Assembly (NCBI RefSeq): GCF_905171765.1
Contig: NC_053392.1
Location: 39,197,114-39,261,113, forward strand
Direction of reading: 5' to 3'
Source of the DNA: Bufo bufo
Lineage: Eukaryota; Chordata; Amphibia; Anura; Bufonidae
DNA length: 64,000 bases
The notes under the pieces: model-generated
The model's input: the letters and a program-made list of their open reading frames with translations, nothing else
The model's database searches: none
What the model was told of the DNA's origin: nothing
Made by a program: the position numbers and the translations under genes
In this document: one piece after another, positions 58,739-64,000 of the stretch
How the letters are laid out: each line of letters opens with the position of its first letter
Numbering within the stretch: the stretch's first letter is position 1

Positions 58739-59325
58739 GACTTGCCCTCCAGTAGATCCTCGTTAAAGGATTTAAAGTGTACTCATTCCAATTACAGGGC
58801 CTCGAAAGAGTCCTGTATTGTTATTTTTCGTCATTACCTCCCCGAGTCGGGAGTGGGTAATTTGCGCCCCTGCTGCCTTCCTTAGATGTGGTAGCCGTTT
58901 CTCAGGCTCCCTCTCCAGAATCGAACCCTGATTCCCGTTACCCGTGGTCACCATGGTAGGCGCAGAAATTACCATTGAAAGTTGATAGGGCAGACATCCG
59001 AATGGATTGTCGCCGTCACGGGGACGTGCGATCGGCCCGAGGTTATCTAGAGTCACCAAAGCGGCCGGGGAGAGCGCGCCCGGGCCCCCGGATTGGTTTT
59101 GGTCTGATAAATGCACGCATCCCTGGGGGTCAGCGCTCGTCGGCATGTATTAGCTCTAGAATTACGACAGTTATCCAAGTAACCGTTGGAGCGATCAAAG
59201 GAACCATAACTGTTCTACTGATTTAATGAGCCATTCGCAGTTTCACTGTACCGGCCGTGCTTACTTACACGTGCATGGCTTAATCTTTGAGACAAGCATA
59301 TGCTACTAGCAGGATCAACCAGGAA
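58739..59325 (-). rRNA. 18S rRNA, 5' fragment (about 587 nt), displaced pseudogene
   Basis: On the minus strand the sequence starts at about 59325 with CCTGGTTGATCCTGCTAGTA and proceeds through recognisable 18S landmarks: GCATATGCTTGTCTCAAAG, GAAACTGCGAATGGCTC, GACTCTAGATAACCTCGGG, CTACCATGGTGACCACGGG, CAATACAGGACTCTTTCGAG and CTTTAACGAGGATC. It stops after GGAGGGCAAGTC, near nucleotide 590 of 18S. Several otherwise invariant bases differ from the remembered vertebrate 18S (for example CTAGTA for CCAGTA, GCAGGGGCGC for GCAGGCGCGC), so this is a diverged, non-functional copy. It lies antisense inside the hAT transposase gene. Confidence 0.95.
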
Positions 59326-59585
59326 GGTGACGGAGCGAGGAGAGGGTTTCCGAGACGCAAAAGAGAAACACCCCCCCGTGGAGAGGGAGGAGGAAGCGGA
59401 AGGAAAGATTCGGAGTCTGACCACTGCCCCTGAAGGGCACACACGCCACCGAGCGCGGCCCTCTTCCTCCCCTCCTAGCCGCTAAGAGCAGAGGAGCAGA
59501 CGAGGGCAGTGGGGGTGAGAGAGAAGGAGGTGGTGGAGGAAAGAGAAGAAGCCCCCAAGGGCCGAGGCCCGGGGATGGGTCACCT
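59326..59585 (-). other. 5' external transcribed spacer of rDNA (probable)
   Basis: Directly upstream of the 18S start on the minus strand lie about 260 bp of purine-rich/GC-rich sequence (plus-strand GAGAGGGAGGAGGAAGCGGA, GCCGAGGCCCGGGGATGGG) unlike the hAT sequence on either side. Position and composition fit the end of the 5' ETS. That would mean the insert came from an rDNA repeat or its unprocessed transcript. The assignment rests on position because ETS is not conserved. Confidence 0.65.
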
Positions 59586-60206
59586 GCCCCTCGCTCCTTG
59601 TAGAACAGAAGGTGGGCCAGTCCTTGAGCCTGTCGGTGTCTGCCAAAGTGCACGGCAGCACTAACGTGTGGAGCTGTAGCTATGGTCAATGACAATATAT
59701 GTCCTTTACGGCCCACTGGGTAAATGTGGTTTCTGCCAAACCAGCAACTTGGCCAGGTGACGCCGCTTCCGCCTCCACGTTCTCACGCCGTTGGTCCTAC
59801 GACAATGTCCGGCTCTACCTCCTCATCCTTCACTGTGTCCTCAGCCTCCACTGCAGGGACAATTCACAGTGCTCCTCCAGCATACCACATGTGCAGGGCA
59901 CAACGGTGTCACGCTGTTCTACACCTCATTTTCCTGGGCGAACGGAGTCACAGACGGGAGGAACTGCTCCGTGTCCTTCATCAAGAAATGGAATCCTGGC
60001 TTTCTCCGCGACAACTCAAAATCGGAACCATGGTGACCGACAATGGGAAGAACATGGTGTTGGCGCTGCGTCAAGGAGGGCTGAGCCATGCGCTCTGCAT
60101 GGCGCATGTGTTCAATATGGTTGTCAAGCGGTTCCTGAAGTCTTCCACCCATCTGCAAGACATCCTAAAAATGGCCACGAAACTTTGCATGCACTTCAGC
60201 CACTCG

Positions 60207-60618
60207 AAAAGAAAAAAGGGGTCAGTCAGCACATCCCAATGCGCAGGGTCACGTTGCTATGGCTGAAAACAACACTGTAAAACAAAACATGCAATGCATC
60301 GACTCTCTGCAAACTAAATAAAGTACAAAAATGCATAATAATTGCTAATGCTATACTTATAAGTTAGAGATGGTTGGCAAATACATTTTGTACAAAATTA
60401 TTTGAGCCCGTCTGCCGCATGTCAAGGCGATCTCTGTAAGATGGGTCCTAACACTAAATACTACCCTCTATGTGCCAAGACGGCTACCATACAATTCAGG
60501 GAGTGTAGATCCCACATGCATGCTGGGCCTGCTTTAATTTCTGTCATCTATGGTGCCAAAATGGCCTCCATTATATCCAAGGAATGCAGGTACCAACATG
60601 CATGCTGAGCCCACTCCA
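60207..60618. mobile_element. 412-bp insertion with 15-bp flanking duplication
   Basis: The hAT sequence CACTTCAGCCACTCG at 60192-60206 is repeated as CACTTCAGCCTCTCG at 60619-60633, and the transposase frame resumes there. The insert starts AAAAGAAAAAAGGGG and holds two imperfect copies of a unit of about 110 bp ending near ACATGCATGCTG (about 60520, 60597). A target duplication of this length suggests LINE-machinery insertion, but no proper poly-A tail is seen at either end. Family unknown. Confidence 0.7.
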
Positions 60619-62089
60619 CACTTCAGCCTCTCGTACACCGCAAAGCACACCCTCCTTGCGCTGCAGCGGCAGAACGACATCCCCCAACATAGGCTGATAT
60701 GCAACGTTTCCACGCATTGGAATTCCACCCTCCATATGTTGGACCGACTGTACAAACAGAGAAAGGCCATAAACGATTTCTTGATGATCCAAGCGGACAG
60801 GAGTACTCCCCTGGGTAACTTCGATGTCAGCCAGTGGCAGCTCATGCGTGACACCTGCCGTTTGCTCGTTCCCTTTGAGGATGCCACGTTATTTTTCAGG
60901 ACTATAGGCTGAACAACGCCATTCCACTGCTTCATATCCTGGAACACATGCTGGTAAGTCTGGCTGGTCAGGGGACTGGGGACGTGGCCCCTACATCTCA
61001 CGGCCACATGAGCCCTGTGGGGGCTGAACTGGGGGAGGAGGAGGAGGACATTGGAGCACAAGCAATATGTAGCGAAATGGGTGGTTTTTCTACACAGGTG
61101 ACAGGAGAGGAGGAGCAGGAGTAGCCGGAGGAGCAAGAGGGAGATGAAGACTAGGCAGATGACCCAGGCACACCGTGGCAGTATGCAGTGGAGATGGAGG
61201 CAGGGAGTCCCTCCGAGTCACTTGCGCAAATGGCCCGCTGCATGCTCACTTGCTTGGGTAGTGACAGCCGAATTGTCACCATTCGGCAGAGGGATGACTT
61301 CGGCTCTCCATCTTGTTGGACCCTTGCTACCGGTCCAAAATGGGGGTCTTTTTTACACCCGCTGAGAGGGAGGACAAACTGAACTACTATAGAGACATCC
61401 TATGTAGTCAGTTGGCCGCTGCCTATCTGCACCATCCATCCTCTCGCAGGTCTGACCTCTGTGCTCTCATTCCGCTGCTATGGCTGCTGTGGCAGGGTGG
61501 GGGAGTAGGAGCAGTACCAGCTCCATCAGCAGATGCTTGAGTATAGAGTCGATGATGAGCAGTTTTCTTAACCCGCCTAATGAAGAAACTACTCACCAGC
61601 AGCAGCAGCTAGACCTGGTGCAGAACCTGAACCAGCAGGTGGTGGCATACTTGGACAGCACCCTGCCACCCCACATTGAAGATCCGCTGGACTACTGGGC
61701 GGCCAAACTGGATTTGTTGCTGCAACTGGCCAAGTTTGCTCTGGAAAAGCTGTCCTGCAAGGCCAGTAGAGTGGTATCAGAGAGGGTGTTTAGTGTGGCT
61801 GGGGCCATAGTTACCCCAAGGAGAACTCCCCTGCCCACCCAAAATGTGTAGAGACTGACCTTTATCAAGATGAATCAGGCATGGATCAGCCAGAATTTAT
61901 ACCCACCAATGCCTGATGCATCAGATTAGATCATCCATGCTGCCTCACCCAAACCTTGACAAAAGAGACAGGTTTCTTCTGGCTACCCTGCCTCAGCTAC
62001 TATTCTGATGCTGCCACCCGCCTGATGCCACACATCTGATGCCAAGTGCTCCTTCTTACACCCACCATCGTCAGCAGGTACTGTTATTG

Positions 62090-62720
62090 CCACCCACCTC
62101 CCCACTTTTCACCGGGTCACTCTGTGGTCTACTGATGCTGCTGCCACCTCACCACTCAGGTCTCCTCATGCTGCTGCCACCTCCACACTTTGTCATTGTG
62201 CCACTCTGTGGTCTCCTCATGCTGCTGCCACCTCCACACAATGTCACCTTGCCAGTCTGTGTCCTCCTCATGCTGCTGCTGCCACCTCCACACTATGTCA
62301 CCTTGCCAGTCTGTGGCCTCCTCATGCTGCTGCTAACTCAACACTATGTCACCTTGCCAGTCTGTGGCCTCATGCTGCTGCCACCTCCATACTATGTCAC
62401 CTTGCCACTCTGTGGTATCCTCATGCTGCTGCTAAATCAACACTATGTCACTGGACCACCCTGTGGCCTCCTCATGCTGTTGATACCTCCACATTATGTC
62501 ACCTTGCCACTCTGTGGCCTCCTCATGCTACTGCCACCTCAACACTATGTAAATGGGCCACTCTGTGGTCTCCTCATGCTGCTGCTGCTACCACCTCCCC
62601 ACTATGTCACTGGGCCACTCTGTGGTCTCCCCATGCTGCTGCTACCGCAAAAATATGTCATTAGGCCACTCTGTGGACTTCTCAAGCTGTTCTTCCACCC
62701 TCCCCACTCCATGACTGGGC
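62090..62720. repeat. about 48-bp minisatellite in the hAT 3' region
   Basis: About 12 copies of CCACTCTGTGGYCTCCTCATG then CTGCTGCCACCTCCACACTATGTCA, split here only for reading. Because the unit is mostly a multiple of three, a 245-codon frame (62039-62776, repeating C-G-L-L-M-L-L) stays open. It is not a gene. Confidence 0.9.
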
Positions 62721-62960
62721 CACTATTTTGCCTTTTTGGCCTGGTTGACATCATTATTTATTTGACCTCATTTTAATTTCTTATGTCTCTGAAAGAATAT
62801 ATCTTTACCCCATTCCTATTCCATATAAATTATTGTGTTCTGAGTGGAAAACAAAAATCAGGGGTCCAAAATTACTGCCCAAAAATACTTGCTTTGACCT
62901 ATGTTCAGAGGTGTCCATATCAAGAAGACTAAATGGCTCATTGCTTGAATTTCTGCTGGC

Positions 62961-63456
62961 TTAGGCCTAATTCAGACAGCAATTAGTTCCATCCATGTGC
63001 TATGCAGACTGCACCCACATATGTGGCACACAGACCCATAAATTCACAGTTCGGTTTTTCAACACAGACTGAAACCTGGAGCATGCACAGTTCTTGTCCA
63101 CATTGAGACCGAGACTCATTCTTTCAAAAGAATGGGTCGAGAATAAAAAAAAAAACGGAAAGGAAAATGACCCATTTCGATTGAACTGTATCTTCTTGTG
63201 AAAGGCCAAGCTGAAAAGGGGCTATCCAAATTGTCTTCTAGCAATGGTCCTAAAATGTCCTAAAATGGACTAAACACAGATAGCATCCATGTGCTGTCTG
63301 TGATTTTCATGGACCTAGAGGATTGAATGGGTATGTTTGGTCCTGTAAACGAACTGCAGTAGTGCACGCCTTTATTAGTCTGCTGAAAAGAATGGATGTC
63401 TGAATCAATGGATCTGTGTGGTGGCCGTGGATCACTAATGTGTAAATAAGGCCTAA
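62961..63456. mobile_element. MITE with TTAGGCCT termini
   Basis: The left end CTTAGGCCTAATTCAGACA and the reversed right end CTTAGGCCTTATTTACACA. The interior has inverted CATCCATGTGCTATG-like and CATGGAC/GTCCATG motifs. No coding capacity. Confidence 0.65.
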
Positions 63457-64000
63457 GTGCGCACAATGTTGCAGCAGAGTCATGGGCTTGAAGAATATTT
63501 CATGTATACTGTCTGGTAAGATGACCATGAATTCCAGACATGTCATATGATACCCAGATCTTGCCACAATACGTAGTGCAATGTCCTAAAATTCCAAGAA
63601 ATTCCAGTTATTTTTTCCAGAACAACCCTTTAATTAACATGATCCATCGGGCTCAGCTCCTCTTCTCTGATCATCTCTGCTTCCTATTAGCATCTGTTCA
63701 TTATAGGTCCACTAAATACCAGCTATAGTGAAGCAGACGTTCAGTATGAAATCTAATTAAGAAAGATGCCGTATTCCTACAAACCAACACCCACAATTTC
63801 CATTACAAGATCATAATTTACGTTATTTATTTCACATGTATTCTGCTGCAACATTCACCCAAAATGGAGCACTGGTGTAGAAGTTGCACAGGCAGAGGGT
63901 TTGGTTTTCATGGTTTTCCTGTTGGCTTGTGATATATTTCTTATATATTGTTCCTTATTCCTCATAGATTGGTCAGGACTCCTGCTCCACCTCTTGTATG
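63457..64000. other. no gene recognised
   Basis: AT-rich unassigned sequence up to the right edge. Confidence 0.55.

Larger units (their letters stand above)
57613..61905 (+). pseudogene. hAT transposase, broken by two insertions and several stops
   Basis: In order: 57613-58236, a 207-codon Ser/Gly/acidic N-terminus; 58285-58480, a possible remnant of the BED finger (QCNCCITQWHA); 58451-58729, a segment (LNVLLAKLLVLQSLPFQVV, HFFAK then TAG) that aligns by eye with the other hAT protein; then the rDNA insertion; 59699-60206, with FTAHWVNVV, the catalytic-type TDNGKN and CMAHVFN; then the 412-bp insertion; 60630-60912, with RLICNVSTHWNSTLHMLDRL; and 61480-61900, the dimerisation domain (KASRVVSERVFSVAGAIV, then KMNQAWI). 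Stops and frame changes occur between most pieces. It cannot make an active enzyme. Confidence 0.88.
56699..62780 (+). mobile_element. second hAT transposon, plus strand, disrupted
   Basis: The left terminus TAGAGATGAGCAAATCGAAG is of the same TAGAG-TGAGC type as the hAT at 36703. Downstream come a promoter-like region, a transposase in pieces (57613-61905), and a 48-bp repeat array. The expected right terminus (reverse of TAGAGATGAGC) was not found before 64000, and the candidate 8-bp target TTCCAGAT at 56691-56698 is not repeated. So the right end is lost, or the boundary near 62780 is only where recognisable sequence stops. Two insertions interrupt it. Confidence 0.82.

Noticed and set aside
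58772..59146. 124-codon minus-strand frame
   Set aside because: It lies wholly inside the 18S rRNA fragment.
59315..59716. 133-codon minus-strand frame
   Set aside because: It covers the 18S start, the spacer and hAT sequence, so it is a chance frame over a junction.
60207..60225. A-rich start of the 412-bp insert read as a poly-A tail
   Set aside because: It is on the wrong side for a plus-oriented insert and of the wrong base for a minus-oriented one, so the orientation does not fit retroposition.
62039..62776. 245-codon Leu/Cys-rich frame resembling a membrane or repeat protein
   Set aside because: It is the 48-bp tandem repeat read in one frame, with no start context and large unit variation.

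Overview
This window looks like repeat-dominated, non-coding DNA from a vertebrate nuclear genome, most likely an anuran amphibian. The basis is a CR1-like LINE, a Ty3/Gypsy chromovirus, Tc1/mariner elements of the DD35E and DD37E kind, several hAT elements with 8-bp target duplications, many palindromic MITEs with frog-typical termini, and long minisatellites. The organism is inferred from remembered repeat families, not from a database search. No cellular protein gene could be recognised. One stretch (6660-7051) has exon-like borders.

Layout. 1-1398: CR1-like reverse transcriptase, minus strand, open off the left edge. 1399-2438: 30-bp minisatellite. 2440-10950: mostly unassigned DNA with a hairpin, a SINE, MITEs, minisatellites and the exon candidate. 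11189-17128: a 23-bp satellite of about 258 copies, each holding a near-consensus CTCF-like core in the same orientation. 18737-23754: a long-TIR MITE, a 2-kb foldback element and a hAT MITE with its target duplication intact. 26650-33720: a 30-bp minisatellite split by a 5.4-kb Gypsy chromovirus (27983-33367, minus strand, TSD GTGAC). 33911-36224: a decayed DD35E Tc1 element carrying a nested MITE. 36703-43231: a hAT transposon (minus strand, TSD CTCATGAG) carrying a nested, intact DD37E Tc1 element with a 338-residue transposase. 43240-50750: mostly unassigned. 50764-52395: an inverted repeat with two 679-bp arms. 52400-56690: unassigned. 56699-about 62780: a second hAT transposon, plus strand, broken by about 0.84 kb of ribosomal DNA (5' end of 18S plus 5' external spacer) and by a second 412-bp insertion. 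62960-63456: another MITE.

The genes here are transposon genes. Only the nested DD37E transposase is fully open. The CR1 reading frame is open but truncated. The Gypsy gag-pol, the DD35E transposase and both hAT transposases carry stops or frameshifts, several of them in homopolymers where sequencing error is possible. The most unusual signals are the CTCF-like satellite, the rDNA fragment inside a hAT transposase gene, and the two large palindromes.
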